Assembly (NCBI GenBank): GCA_030762935.1
Contig: CM060892.1
Coordinates: forward strand, 86,806,827 to 86,870,826
DNA length: 64,000 bases
Source: Hymenopus coronatus
Lineage: Eukaryota; Arthropoda; Insecta; Mantodea; Hymenopodidae
Direction of reading: 5' to 3'
The notes under the pieces are model-generated. The model saw nothing but the letters and a program-made list of their open reading frames with translations, did no database searches and was not told where the DNA came from. Position numbers and translations under genes: made by a program. Below are positions 1 to 11,450 of this stretch, piece by piece (positions within the stretch are counted from its first letter, which is position 1; each line of letters begins with the position of its first letter).

Positions 1-362
1 AAACTTCGATTCCGAGATTTCACCGAAAATACATGTTTTGGGACCCTCTGAAAAAAAAGCATCTTTACAAAAATTCCATTTGTGTATATGTTGTGTATAT
101 GTCCGTCTGTGTCTGTGGACAGTATAGTTAAAAAAAAAAGACCGTTAAATACCAAACTTGGTATTTAAGTTTGGTATATTCAAAGGAAGTGACAAGAAGA
201 TTTCAAGAAAATTCCCCTATCCAAAATTTCCCTTTACATGGAACATTTTTCGAAAATTTTGATTTTCTCAAAAATGGCTCAACGATTTTGATTAAAATAC
301 CTTTTGTATACACTTTTTTGACAAACGAAATGTATATATCTTAAACTTTTGGGAACAGCATC
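1..362 (-). mobile_element. R1 element, partial copy cut by the window edge
   Basis: On the + strand this reads from just inside the hairpin end of R1: a TTCGATTCCGAGATTTCACC block, a short TGTG tract, the palindromic block around the words AAATACCAAACTTGGTATTT, a CAAGAAAATTCCCC block, then CAACGATTTTGATTAAAAT. The hairpin itself lies left of the window. It stops at GGGAACAG, where a second R1 copy begins part-way in, so the two form a partial head-to-tail duplication. No protein is recognisable. Confidence 0.85.
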
Positions 363-1020
363 TTTAGAATATTATAACTCAAAAACGAAAAGACCATTAA
401 ATACCAAACTTAGTATCTTTCAAGGATCTTTCAAAGATTTTCAGCAAAATATCCCCCCTCCCCCAACTATTCTATACATGGAAAATTCTTCAAACATTTT
501 TATTTCTCAAAAATGGCTCAAACAATTTTGGTTAAAATGTCGCATATTTATGATATTTTCACCAGAAACCAAATGCATAACTTGAATTTACTGGGAATAG
601 TCTCTGAAGATCTCTGCCGTAAGAGATAGACAAAAACTTACTACACAACAAATACAGATTCCATTAAAACACTCAATTTATGTCATATATATTTTTGTAG
701 AGCCAACCGTTTCCGAAATATCTCTTATTGATATAAACTTTTCTCAAGCGGGAAGTCGACTTTTGTTTCGTATTTTTGTTTGACAACCGGAAACGCAAAA
801 TAGAATTGAATTTCAATTGTTCCATTTGGCGATGATCTATAAAAAGATTTGAGTAACGCTTTAGTCTAGTGTATTTCCTATCTACTTATAGAAGCAAGTG
901 ACAAGACCAATTCTGCTGATGTTTATCTCGATTAGTGTGAAGTAGTTAAAAGAATAATATTTTGTAAAGAAAGTTTGTTTGTGGAACAGCTAGAGAAAGT
1001 CACATCAGAATTTTTTTATA
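363..1020 (-). mobile_element. R1 element, copy lacking the hairpin end
   Basis: Begins at ATAACTCAAAAACGAAAAG, inside R1, and runs to the sense 5' end (AGCTAGAGAAAGTCACATCAGA then T-run). Lacking the hairpin, it is one of the few copies broken on that side, probably because it arose by local duplication with the copy to its left rather than by a separate insertion. The 78-residue open frame over its start is repeat sequence, not a gene. Confidence 0.8.
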
Positions 1021-1404
1021 TCAAGTGTTTCAACCAATCTTTAGCTTCATTCCATCATCACAAATTATTGGCATAATGTTGATTAAAGTTTGTTTATACG
1101 TAAATATAAAATAATGAAATGAAACGCCGCAATAAATGTTTATAGCATAACACATTATTTCTAAAATGAATTGGCCCTGAACTAACAGTAGCTGCTTTGT
1201 GACTTTAGAGGTGGAACATTCCAGAGTTAATGCTTCAAGGCTGTCACTCACCGTCTCTTCAGCTTCCGGCAGCTTGTTACACGCTTCCGAAATTCTGGTT
1301 TCAGTGGGATTTTCACTCGGTTCGTAAGCACGGACCATCATACTATGTCAACTGTACTTCCTTTCAGAAATATGATCAAATAGTCAAGGGTAAAAGTGTT
1401 AATA
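1021..1404. other. Unassigned AT-rich DNA
   Basis: Two overlapping open frames of 64 and 103 codons on opposite strands look like chance. Neither resembles a family I know. No repeat copy recognised. Confidence 0.5.
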
Positions 1405-1570
1405 AATTGTTTCTCCCATACTAGCCGAGTAGGAAAGGTATACTCAGACAGAAAAACTCAGTTCTATAGCCGGGATTTGAACCACGGATCTCATGGTTTT
1501 CAATCTCTTTGTCCACGGCTTTCAATCTGTGTCTACCTTTCAAACTTCTGTCCAACACACGGCTTGTGTG
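1405..1570 (-). mobile_element. tRNA-derived SINE, family S1
   Basis: Read on the minus strand: a B-box-like GGTTCAAATCC followed by CGGCTATAGAACTGAGTTTTT. The other S1 copies continue GCTATGGCATTG after the same box, and the shared body places this copy in S1. The A-box half is degenerate. The tail contains a TCTGTCTGAGTATACC segment. Boundaries are approximate. Confidence 0.6.
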
Positions 1571-1751
1571 AAAAAACAATTAACACCAAGTGGTCTAATA
1601 GTTGCTAAACTAGCAAACCTGGGACTTAAAAGTACTTTACAACATTGTAAGTCGCCATTGGATATGTCAACTCAAAATAGTCGGATCTCCTTTGGATTTA
1701 TAGAGAAGCATGCGAGTCAGTTTGGGGAAGGTAGTGCTGTACTATCGGTAT

Positions 1752-1865
1752 GTTGCCGTGATAGCTCAGTGGTTAGAGCAACTGGACGGAAATCAGGAGG
1801 TCAGTGGTTCAAATTACAGCTATGGCATTGTATTTTTCATACTGACTCTAGCTTTCCAAATTGAA
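1752..1865 (+). mobile_element. tRNA-derived SINE, family S1
   Basis: A tRNA-like head is readable: TAGCTCAGTGG at 1762-1772 fits a pol III A box and GGTTCAAATTA near 1806-1816 a weakened B box, spaced as in a tRNA. A body follows (CAGCTATGGCATTGTATTTT) that is shared with the minus-strand copy at 57372-57482. It is a SINE rather than a working tRNA because the acceptor arms do not pair and a family-specific tail follows. Confidence 0.7.
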
Positions 1866-3210
1866 TAAGTGTGAGGAAGGTATGGTGCAGTCAGATCTGA
1901 ATCCTAAGTATAGTACGTAATCCGCAGCTATTATTCGTTACTTTATGTAAAGAGAATGTTTTCTATGTCTTCGCGGTGATATTTACTCAGGGGGAAATTT
2001 AGAATTCCACACATGAATTCGCTACCAAATAAAAATGGTGGTGTCCCCGCCCCTTTCAGGTGTAAACTATTTGGCTATCAAGGGAGAGAAGGAAATTAAT
2101 ACTATATGGAAGGATATAAGGCTATATGTTTAAATTTCAGTCTTCCAAGAGCTTTATTATTGCACGGTAAACTGATTTTTGGCAAGGCTGTAATATAGTA
2201 CTGATGCTAGCGGGAGAAGGAACGGCAAGTTTATGAAGAGTGCAGAACAGAGAAGAACGTTGGGCATTGTGAAGGGAACAACAGAAATCATTATGATTCA
2301 GAAGAACAAGCTGAGGTATCGAGATGAAGACGATGAAGATGTTGAGTGTAGCATCCATGACCAAGTCGCATCCGGTTCAATGAGCTGAGATGTCGGCGTG
2401 CTGCGCTGTAACCGGAGAATCAGGGAATCTTCGGAAATATGGTGGTTGAATGACATGCAGTATACCCTCGGACAGGAAGTAAAGTATTACCAAATATTCA
2501 TTGTAACTAAGTATTCATAACCTATATCTCTGAATTCAAATATATCTTGAAACACACAACCTCTATTATCGTCCATATTATTATTTTCAAACAACCCCTT
2601 TGAATCTCAGCATCAACCATCAAAATACTGACTCAAAAGCTAAATTATACCATCTTACTAAATCATCGTAATAACTGTTGAATTTCGTTACCAGAAATTT
2701 CAACTGACGAGGGACAAATGCATTTAAAATTTTATTATAACTCATTTAAAATATAAAGCATACATCCAAGGGTTCACTAAGATTCATTTACGACAGTGTG
2801 GCGTGCGGGAATCTAACAGCGAACGAAATAATCTTGAGCGGATCATAGATCCATTTACTAGGTATGTGTGTAAAGGAAGTTAAAATATCAGTCTCTGAAG
2901 TACTTTCCAATATGAGTTGAAGTCATGTAATGGTTAGTTGATGCAAACCAGGTCCACCAGTTACGCTACTATGCTCACCATGCTCTAGAGTGGTGTACTG
3001 AGGAATTTGCACTTTGCCCATAGTTGCACGGTCAGCAGCCAGAAAACAAACATTGCCTTCTTTCTTATCATTGTTGACCTATGAATGCTAAAGCAGGCGT
3101 GGCATACAACTGTCATATAGAGCTGCTGCATCAGTATATGATGCTCACCTCTGTAAACCATGGTGTTCGTATAAACATAATTCACTTTTACGTCAATCAC
3201 ATTACATGCA
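1866..3210. other. Unassigned DNA, no feature recognised
   Basis: Mixed-composition sequence with a 75-codon minus frame (2137-2364) and an 81-codon minus frame (2985-3230), neither recognisable. No SINE boxes or transposase motifs seen. Confidence 0.5.
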
Positions 3211-3433
3211 AAAAATCGGATGTATTCCATTCACTAATTTTCACTACATTTTCTGCAAACAATCTTCTTACAAAATATTGTTTCCTCTACTTCATGCTAA
3301 TAAAGATAAACACCAAAAATAGTCTTATTACTTAGTTCTTTATAAATAGAAGGGAAATAAGGAATACAATAGGCTAAAGCGATAGTCAAATGTTTTAAAA
3401 AATGTTGCAATGCGTGGCCAGAAGTAAAACAAA
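3211..3433 (+). mobile_element. R1 element, 5' part of a copy split by a nested R1
   Basis: Sense 5' end of R1 (ATCGGATGTATTCCATTCAC, then CTACTTCATGCTAAT, AGTCTTATTACTTAGTTC). It runs to GTGGCCAGAAGTAAAACAAA, where another R1 copy starts abruptly. Its continuation lies beyond that copy at 4337-4430. Confidence 0.85.
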
Positions 3434-4336
3434 AATCTGATGTGTACCATTCACATGACTTTCTCCATATCCCTGCAACAAATAATTCTTAAAAAGCTTA
3501 TATTTCTATTTACTTTATGCTAATCAGAAAAAATTAGCAGAAATAGCCTTATTACTCGCTTCCTTGTGAGTAGGAGCGAAATAAGGGACAACCGTACGTT
3601 AAAGTGATAGTCAAAAGCTGGTTGCTATGTCAATGAAGTTCCTTTGTTTATATGGATAGGAGTTGACAAGTTCCTGTATGAGAAAAGTATACGTTATTCA
3701 TAACAGAAACCAACAATAAGGAATGTCACAAAAACGACGAACTCCACGAAAAAAATGCATATAACATAAATTGTGTGCTTTAAGATGCTCTACATTTTTT
3801 GTGTGGTAAGTTTTTGTCCATCTCTTACGGTTTAGCAGTCATTCAAAATTTAGTAAAAGTCATCCAGAATAAACTACTCTTCATATGCTATTCCCAGAAA
3901 ATTCAAGATAGACATTTCATTTGTCAGGTAAATATGTTTAATATCCTAAATTTTAATCAAAATCGTTAGAGCCATTTTTGAGAAAATCAAAATTTTCGAA
4001 AAAAGTTCCATGTAAAGGGTAGTTGGGGGTGGGGGGATTTTTCTCAAAATCTTCGTGTCGCATCCCTGGAAGATACTAAACTTAAATACCAAGTTTGGTA
4101 TTTTACCGACTTTTCGTTTTTGAGTTATCGTGTTCACAGGCACACGGACACACACGCACGCACGCACGCACACACACACACACATACACACGGACGTTTT
4201 TGTGAAAATGCTTTTTTTGTATATTGGGGACCCTAAAACATATATTGTCGGTGAAATCTCGGTATCGAATTTTTGGTGGAGTGCAATACTTTCTCTATAT
4301 ACTATATACATAGTGCGTATGGAGAAAGTAAAAATG
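3434..4336 (+). mobile_element. R1 element, full-length reference copy (903 bp), nested
   Basis: Best-delimited copy. It begins AATCTGATGTG and ends GAGAAAGTAAAAATG, and lies between direct repeats AAACAAA at 3427-3433 and 4337-4343 inside another R1. Order along the sense strand: subterminal ACTTTCTC; AGTCTTATTACT-like block; GGTTTA/ATCTCTTACGG block; AATCGTTAGAGCC; a G-rich GGGGGTGGGGGG tract; TCGTGTCGCATCC; a 20-bp near-palindrome AAATACCAAGTTTGGTATTT (4084-4103); CGTTTTTGAGTTAT; a CA/CG-rich tract (4142-4192); GTGAAATCTCGGTATCGAAT; then a terminal hairpin around TACTATATACATAGTGCG. The 121-codon minus frame across it is mostly simple-repeat Cys/Val sequence. Non-coding; proposed non-autonomous retroelement. 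Confidence 0.9.
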
Positions 4337-4430
4337 AAACAAATGGAAATGTATGTCTTAAAATTGATACCAATAACAAGGAATTCTTGGAAATGGTTGT
4401 CACCCTCCGTGTTGTAGCGGTTACCATGCT
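4337..4430 (+). mobile_element. R1 element, continuation of the split copy
   Basis: After the nested copy the text resumes with CTTAAAATTGATACCAATAA, CAAGGAATTC and a GAAATGGTTGTCACC-like block. These are the R1 segments expected next after the break at 3433, so the outer copy was interrupted by insertion. It then fades out. Confidence 0.75.
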
Positions 4431-4499
4431 AGCTTCAAACGTTAGATTTTCAGCGTATAAATCTTCATCATGACGTCCTTAATCCTATGGAGAATCATT

Positions 4500-4725
4500 C
4501 ATTGATACTATGGGCACAATATTTCACGAATTCCCAAATAAAAACAGTCTAATGTGTTTGATCAAGAGATTATGAAGGCCATACAATAGGACCACCATGA
4601 CCAATTCATCCTCTCGGAAAGCTTGAACGACCGACACTCAATAATGAGCGGGAGTCCCGTCTTGCCGGAAGATGGTCTCCTTGGGAAAACTTCAAGCAAC
4701 TGTTTGTGCCATAAGCAATATTATG
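4500..4725 (-). pseudogene. DDE transposase fragment, IS630/Tc1/mariner-like
   Basis: The minus strand reads in broken frames FPKETIFRQDGTPAHY, then IGHGGPIVWPS and later FIWEFVKY. This is the familiar core of an insect DDE transposase family (IFQQDGAPPHY ... WIGRRGPIEWP ... FFLWG). The Asp of RQDGTPAHY is present, but a stop follows AHY and the frame shifts at least once before WPS. Only about 75 residues remain, with no terminal repeats seen. Distinct from the D34D mariners elsewhere in the window. Dead fragment. Confidence 0.75.
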
Positions 4726-5559
4726 CTGTCCGAAATCACGCAGCTTTATTTTTCACGAAATCTTCACTGTAATCGGAAACTTAAACGCTGCTAATCAATA
4801 ACAACATTAATATTTTTCTTGTGACAAGAATGGATTCATTTTGGAAAGCATTTTGCGTATAAGCAACACATTAGTCAATTTCATTACCTAAAAATTTCAC
4901 CGGCTTCTCTACATTTTAATATATAACTTTCATGGATGTCTTTCTTTATTGGAACATTTCATTTCGCCAACCTGAATAACTACAAACTGCTAATCGAAAA
5001 GAGTTTCCGTAACTGTAAGGATAAATATGCAACGAGCTCTGGCTAAATGCAAAAATTGGTTTATTCACCATTTTCAGCGTGACGTGAGGATAGAGCAAAT
5101 TTGATTTCTGTACTACGTTCTGTAACGCAGGGCGCTGTTGCTACATTGAATGTCATTTATTGTGGTTTGCCTCGGGCTAACCCGTCTCCTGGGCGTGGGT
5201 AGTACAGCGATTTTGAAATTTAATGACGCTTTCATTTCCCTACCGCTGCAATTGTGTTTACTTATTGGAGCCCAGTTGTGAAACAAAGTATTCAATTACT
5301 TTACAGCAAGCCAAGCTATTACATGAATATTCTTAAGCATTTGCCTATTGCGGTGCTATTTTTACGCTTACTACTTGATCTATAATAAATTTGCTTCTTC
5401 CTTAATTTAAGAAAAATTGATAATACAATACTTTTTAATGCAAATCAAAGACTTTATTTAACTGATTTACATCTCCAATTTATTTGAGTGCTGAATTTAG
5501 ACGGATGAATCAATGGATAGTGAAGGAATGATGAATCAATTCATTAGAGGGTCGACACA
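4726..5559. other. Unassigned DNA
   Basis: A slightly GC-richer patch (about 5090-5290) with a 60-codon minus frame sits in AT-rich sequence. No protein family, SINE box or R1 segment recognised. Confidence 0.5.
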
Positions 5560-5564
5560 CCTCT

Positions 5565-6402
5565 TTTTATTAATTTTTCTACATATACTATGTACATAGT
5601 GTATAAAGAAAGTATTGCATTTCATCCAAAATCTCGATAGCCAGATTTCACCGGAAATATATGTTTTAAGACCCCCTGAAAAATTATAAAAAGGTCAATG
5701 TGTGTATGTGTGTGTCTGTGAAAGTAGAGCTCAAAAACGAAAATGCACAAACACCAAATTTGATTTTAAGCTCAGTATCTTCCAAAGATGCGACACGAAG
5801 GTTTTCAAGAAAATCTCCCTTACGCCAGACTCTTTCCCATGGACAATTTTTCGAAAATTTTGATTTTCTAAAAAAAATTGCTCTAACGATTTTGATTAAA
5901 ATGCCGTCCGTATTTACAGATATTTATATGACAAGTAAAATGTAATATCTTAAATTTCCAGGGAATACCTATGAAGTCCCCTTCATTCTGAGTGATTTTT
6001 ACATAACTGGTAAATCGTAAGAGATAAACAAAAGACTTAATACACCACAAAAATATAGATTTCATTAAAACACAATTTATGTCTTTTGTTTTTGTTTTGT
6101 TTTGCTGTGAAGTTAACTATTTCCGAGTTATTCCTTTTAATTGGTTTCAGTTTTGAAATATTTATACTTTTCTAAACAATGAAGTCGTCCGTGTTTCTTT
6201 GCATGACTGCTGGTCATGCAAAGAACCGAATTTAATTAATGACAATCGCATAGCGACATCTTTTAAACATTTGACTCGCTTGCATAGTGTATTTTCTTAG
6301 TTCCCATCAACTAAGTACGACCATTCTGCTAATGCTTATTTCGAGCATGAAGTAGAAAGAATAATCTTAATAAGAAGTTTGTACAACAGGTGGAGAAAGT
6401 CA
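5565..6402 (-). mobile_element. R1 element, near full length
   Basis: Hairpin end at the left contains the perfect palindrome ACTATGTACATAGT (near 5587-5600). It is followed by the fixed TGTGTG tract, TCTTCCAAAGATGCGACACG, and onward to GGTGGAGAAAGTCA at the right. The last ~20 bases of the sense 5' end are missing or changed. Confidence 0.85.
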
Positions 6403-6499
6403 GTACGCTTTGCCTTCCGGTTTGAGTCTTTCTCTGTTAATAGTAATACCAGAATCGCAGTGGGGTATGGAGCAATACAGCAAAACAGGTAACAAATCA

Positions 6500-7155
6500 T
6501 TAGAGAAGAGCTCGCATGATTAAGCTGGGAGCATGGTGGATGATAAAAATTACTGACCAGAATAGTACGAGAATCTGCCCAATTTGCGAGGAAAAAGAGT
6601 CGTGGACTTATATTGGCAAAATGTAGGGGTGCGGAGGAATGGAGGGAAAAGGATTTACCACGATACCACCGCGAATGTAGAGTTGAAAGCATGTTGGACG
6701 CTACTGGCAGGCACGGAAGACGTGGACGGGCTAGATAAATTTCTACTTAAGGCAAGACATCTGAGATTTGAGACGGCCGATAATAGGGACGAGGAGGGAG
6801 GCGATAAGAAAAATTAAACAAAAGTGATTACAATGTTATCCATACATATATTTTAGGTCATGTTTTTCGGTCATTGTTTTGTTATGGTGTTAGTATTGTG
6901 TGTATATATTTCTCTTAGATGTACTTGTCTACTATATTAGCGTACACTAATGTATCTGATTACGGTTTATTTTGTTGTAAATTTAAGTTGCTGTATTTGA
7001 ATATCTCATATTTTTATTTTCGTGTTTACTCGAATTTTGTCTGTTTACTGTAATATTGTTTACTATTTTGTGTATTGCAAAAGCACGCACGATCTGTGAA
7101 CCCGTGCGATGAAGATCAATATATGAGTCTGTTATTTAAATAAATCACACTTATT
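6500..7155 (+). pseudogene. LINE 3' end: retrotransposon ORF2 C-terminus plus 3' UTR
   Basis: At 6568-6600 the + strand reads TRICPICEEKE, a CxxC knuckle like that at the C-terminus of non-LTR retrotransposon polyproteins. After a frame change the stretch around 6600-6815 gives GVRRNGG ... WTLLAGTEDVDGLDKFLLKARHLRFE, which fits the usual LINE ending. It runs out at a stop near 6817 into an AT-rich 3' UTR containing AAAAGCACGCACGATCTGTG and ending in AAATAAATCAC. A diverged copy lies inverted at 12150-12600, which confirms a repeat. Frame shifts make it non-functional; the clade is not assignable by eye. Confidence 0.65.
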
Positions 7156-8627
7156 CATTAATAATAACAATAATAATACATTAATAGTTTCGTAGAATAT
7201 TAATGGCTTGTTATTTACGTGATATATGCTCTTATAATTAGTACATAATTAAATCTACAATAGCCAGCTAATTCTGAGAGACCCTAACCTATCTGCTTCT
7301 ATTCTCCATCCTTATTTCAGTGGCAATAGAAATAAAAGCAACAGTTTGCTGTAGTTGTTCTCCATCAAAAATAGTTCCTCTTACAATTGCTGAGAAAAGT
7401 ACCCAATTATAATATTAAACAATGAAATATTGTTTTAATAATTCAGTGTGAATTACTAAGAAACAACATTTACTGGATTTTAATCTTATCCCATTACGTA
7501 GCAATAATCATGCGATATACAATTCAAAAGTAGTAATGGGTACTTACTTTCAGTAAGTAGAGAGCGTGAAGTTTAAATAAGTGCACAAACGTGGGGTACC
7601 GATGTAGTGAAACATAAGCTAGGGAACACCCTAAGAATGTTGAGGAAAGAATTATTTTAATTGATATAATAATACGTTTTGTGAAAGGTACTACTAGCAT
7701 TAAATAAGATTCTTAGTTTAACGGCCGAATTTACTGATGTTTCTAAAAATCAGCATAAAGTGTGCAAAAGTGTGCGACATCTTGTGCAAGCAGCTTTTCA
7801 ACAAGTGACAGCCAAAATGGAATGAATGTATACCATGCATTGCTCGAAAGAGCAACAAAATGGGTTTTCGAGGGAAAATTGGACATTGTCGTTGACCGAC
7901 TAAAATTATAAATCCCGGGGATGACTCAAGACAGTTCGAATGCAACTGCAACAATGTTGCGGTACTTTAGCAAACTGCATTTTGCAATTTTTACGGGAGA
8001 AGTTCACATTTCATACTAAATAACAGTATTTATTTTATTTACATTTCATAGCTTTAATCAGTATCTGTGAATAGTGCAAATACTAGTATTTACTTACCTG
8101 TAAAATTAGTAAAACATTGGTATGCGGTTTTAAAACAGCTGTATTTATAGCAGACGAACGTAATTTAGCTCCCAACACGTGCGTTCGCGGAAGAATACAT
8201 TCTGTTTGTTTACATTATGTGAAGTATGGATGTGATACGGTTCCTCCTATTGCGTACATGTTAGCTGGATATATGGTTATACAATGAATGAGTTTTTGTA
8301 GGTTTCGGCTAGATCAGTTTGTCTTTTATGTTCGCAGTTTTATAGCCTGAATCTACAATGTATTTGCTTTTTTTGTAAAATGGTTATCATTTAGATTAGT
8401 CATAGAATAAAATAACCAAACTCGTGAATTGAACTTCATATGAGTATGAATTTTTTAAAATTTCTCCGGTCATGGAGATTTAGAATTCAACACAGAAATA
8501 AGTATGAAGGTATACATTTACGTATATTTATTTGGCGTAAATTTTCATATATAACTGTAAGTAGAACGAAGTTTATGTAATACAAATGAACGGAAAATAT
8601 TCTTTAATTTATACTTTTGCAATCCTC
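7156..8627. other. Unassigned AT-rich DNA
   Basis: Contains a 78-codon minus frame (7718-7954) that I do not recognise. No repeat copy found by eye. Confidence 0.5.
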
Positions 8628-9505
8628 TTATTACTTTCTCTATACGAACTATGTGCATAGTGTATAGAGAAGGTATTGCACTCCACCAAAAAATTCGATA
8701 CGGAGATTTCACCGGAAATATATGTTTTAGGGGCCCCTGTATCCAAAAATAAAAGTATTTTCAGAAAAAGGTCCGTGTGTGTGTCCATGTGCCCGTGTGT
8801 CAGTGTGTCCGTGTGTCTGTGAACACGATAACTCAAAAACGAAAAGTCGGTAAAATACAAAACTTGGTATTTAAGTTTAGTATCTTTCAGGGATGCGACA
8901 CGAAGATTTTGAGAAAAATCCCCCACTCCAAATTACCCTTTACATGGAACTTTTTTCGAAAATTTTTATTTTCTAAAAAATGGCTTAACAATTTTGATTA
9001 AAATATCGTATATTAAAGATATTTACCTGAGAAATAAAATGTATATCTTCAATTTTCTGGAATAGCCTCTGAAGACTACTTTATTCTGGGTAAATTTTAC
9101 GGAATTTTGCATAACTGCTAAACCGTAAGAGATGGACAAAAACTTACCACACAACAAATGTGGAGATTTTTAAACCACACAATTTATGTTATATACATTT
9201 TTTCGTGGAGATGATTGTTTTTGAGATATTCCTTGTTTTTGATTTCAGGTTCGAAAAACTTAACTTTTTTCATACAGGACTTTGTGAACTCGTGTCCATA
9301 CAACAAAGGAGCTTCAGTCACATAGCAACCAGCTTTAGACTATCACTTTAACCTATGGTACCCCCTTATTTTGCTTCTAATAACAAGGAAGCAAGTAATA
9401 AGACTATTTCTGCTAATTTTTTCTCGATTAGATGAAGTAAATAGAGTAATTTGTTGCAAAGAAGTAGAGAAAGTTATGTGAATGGAACACATAAGATTTT
9501 TTTAC
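8628..9505 (-). mobile_element. R1 element, full length
   Basis: Left: ACTTTCTCTATACGAACTAT and the palindrome ACTATGTGCATAGT (8648-8661) forming the hairpin. Then TTCGATACGGAGATTTCACC, the GTGTGTG/GTGTCC tract, the AAATACAAAACTTGGTATTT block and the rest in standard order. It ends at AGAGAAAGTTATGTGAATGG and CACATAAGATT. No clear flanking duplication because both flanks are T-rich. Confidence 0.9.
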
Positions 9506-10809
9506 CGAAAGTTTAATATTTTATTTTATATGTGTAGAACTAATATAAGTTTCAGCATTTCGGACGATATACAATATCAACTTATGACTGAATCAGTTGA
9601 GTAGAACTTCCTTCTTCGAATCCCAAGTTAGAAGGCTTTTGAAAAATATATTTATCGTATTTGTGAATCTTGTTGAATACAATAATAAATGTTGATTTTA
9701 TAATAATGAAAATTTGTGTCGCTGTTATGTTAATTGTAAATTTACGTTGTATGTCATTAACTTTTTGGGACATGTAAATTTAATTGATTTTTTATGTTAA
9801 ATATCATATTTATGATAATTATACGTTAATATTTTAGCTCAGTAACACCATCTTAACATTTATTATAATTTTTAGTGTTAAATATTTCGAAATTAGAGGA
9901 TTGTATAATATAATATACAAAGCATAATCTTTGAATACACAATAAATCGTGAGTTTTAACACAATTTAACATGGATTAAATAGATGTAAATAATTCCTTA
10001 AGTGGATTGATAATACCTGAAAAGTAGCTACTCCATTAAGCTGTGGGTAAACTTTACCTTATATTTCTTTAACAGTTAACACAAAAATTAACCACTAATT
10101 ACTTCCCGTAATTGCATCCCGCTCTTCTAGGTGTGATTCTTACACAGAATCTTAGATAAAGGTTTAAAATCAATTATTATAAAACTATTTAAACTGTTGC
10201 AAACGTATTATGTAGGCTTGTTAGTATTATAAACTCTCTTTCCTGTTATTAACCTTATTATTCTGCATTGTGATTTCTTATGAATCATTTGCATACATCG
10301 TTAGTGTATTTATTACTTATTGAATATTAATTATTATTGATGTTCACTAATACTACTTCAGTCGCTTTGTATTCGTTTAAGCCGATCATACGCGCATAAT
10401 ATATTTATATGAATTGTATTTAATAAGAGGTTAAATTCATTTTTAAACACTTGCTTTCTTCTCTACTTTACAAAACATTTATAATGAACACTTTAATTCC
10501 GATTTGTTCTTAAAATTACCTATGACTGAGGTTTTGAAATTCCGGACTAATAGCATTAGCTTTCTGAAATTTATACCATGTATATGTTATAATGCAAATA
10601 TGTAAGAGCATATTTCATCTGTTTTGGTGACAGTTTAAAATTTATGGACACATTTGTATATTTTGTTAGGCCATTTAAGATTTCCTTGCGCAAAACAATT
10701 AAAAATTATGCTCTGATAGTTATCGCTAGGTTCACTTTTTAAAATTATCATAGATTCCTTGCGTGTATCATTTAATTTGGGGTATAGAATGTTTAAGTTT
10801 TTTCAGTAC
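9506..10809. other. Unassigned, very AT-rich DNA
   Basis: No open frame above 63 codons and no recognisable repeat; AT-rich throughout. Confidence 0.55.
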
Positions 10810-11061
10810 TTTTTTTTTTTTTTTTGCAGCTTAACGTCCTTTAACCTGCTTGGTCATATCGCACGATGGATGAAATTGGTGAAATGATGCTCAAATGATC
10901 TTGGGGTCCATGGAGCTTAAAGCTACTGGACATTCGTCTTATCAGGATAAAGGAAAACCCCGAAAAAAACCTTATCCGGGTAACTCACCCTAAGCGAGAT
11001 TCGAACTCACGACCTATTGAATATGAGGCAGACACGCTACCATCACACTACCCAGGCGGGC
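10810..11061 (-). mobile_element. tRNA-derived SINE, family S2, with poly(A) tail
   Basis: On the minus strand it starts GCCCGCCTGGGTAGTGTGAT (A-box region) and continues to a GAGTTCGAATC B box. The tail module is GGTTTTTTTCGGGGTTTTCC, then a body ending GGACGTTAAGCTGC and an A-run (T-run 10810-10825 on +). GTACTT occurs at both flanks and may be the target duplication. It is the most complete S2 copy here and matches 16340-16549 closely. Confidence 0.85.
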
Positions 11062-11129
11062 GTACTTGTTTTGTGTTGAAAGCTTGGGATTTTTGTTTTT
11101 GAAAACTACATATTTATAAATAAATTTAT

Positions 11130-11450
11130 ATATATATATATATCTTACGATAAGTATTTAGATGCGTATTTGTAATGTCTTTGAGTGTATCAGATTAATC
11201 CCAAATATTTAAAATAGCCCACCGCTTTAATTACACCGCCATTTAGATTCAATTTTCTTCTTTCGCCGCCGAGGACCAGATACTCTTGTCTTCGTAAACG
11301 TAATGTTTAAGCCTGCCGATTCATAATAATTTATCAACTCTTTGTCATGAATTTTATGTCATCCCTTTCTTGTGACCTGGTCATCGCAAAAAGTAATAAA
11401 TGTATAGTCTTATTTTTAATTTCAATTCGCATTGAGCCCCAATTCCTATT
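11130..11450 (-). pseudogene. LINE reverse-transcriptase fragment with FxDD box
   Basis: The minus strand reads MRIEIKNKTIHLLLFA, then after a one-base shift DDQVTRKG, then ELINYYESAGLNITFTKTRV and, after another shift, AVGYFKYLG. This is the palm of a non-LTR retrotransposon reverse transcriptase: the catalytic (F/Y)xDD appears as FCDD in the shifted frame, and the INYYES..LxIxxxKT block follows as in insect LINEs. It has several frameshifts and is clearly dead. The 151-codon minus frame at 11334-11789 includes the upstream part of this fragment; the N-terminal two thirds of that frame are unrecognised. Confidence 0.75.

Noticed and set aside
3946..4311. 121-codon minus frame with a Cys/Val-rich run
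   Set aside because: The Cys/Val run is translated microsatellite inside R1, not a cysteine-rich protein.
3434..4336. R1 as a Helitron, because one end has a hairpin and the other begins TC after A
   Set aside because: No CTRR after the hairpin, and flanking direct repeats of 7-14 bp are seen, whereas Helitrons make none.
8777..9001. Similar open frames (…NTITQKRKVGKI.NLVFKFSIFQGCDTKILRKI…) in several R1 copies, suggesting a small conserved protein
   Set aside because: The frames are entered through the CA/TG tract, begin at different places, are broken in most copies, and the opposite strand is open as well. Shared descent of the repeat explains the likeness. A Ka/Ks test over all copies would settle it.
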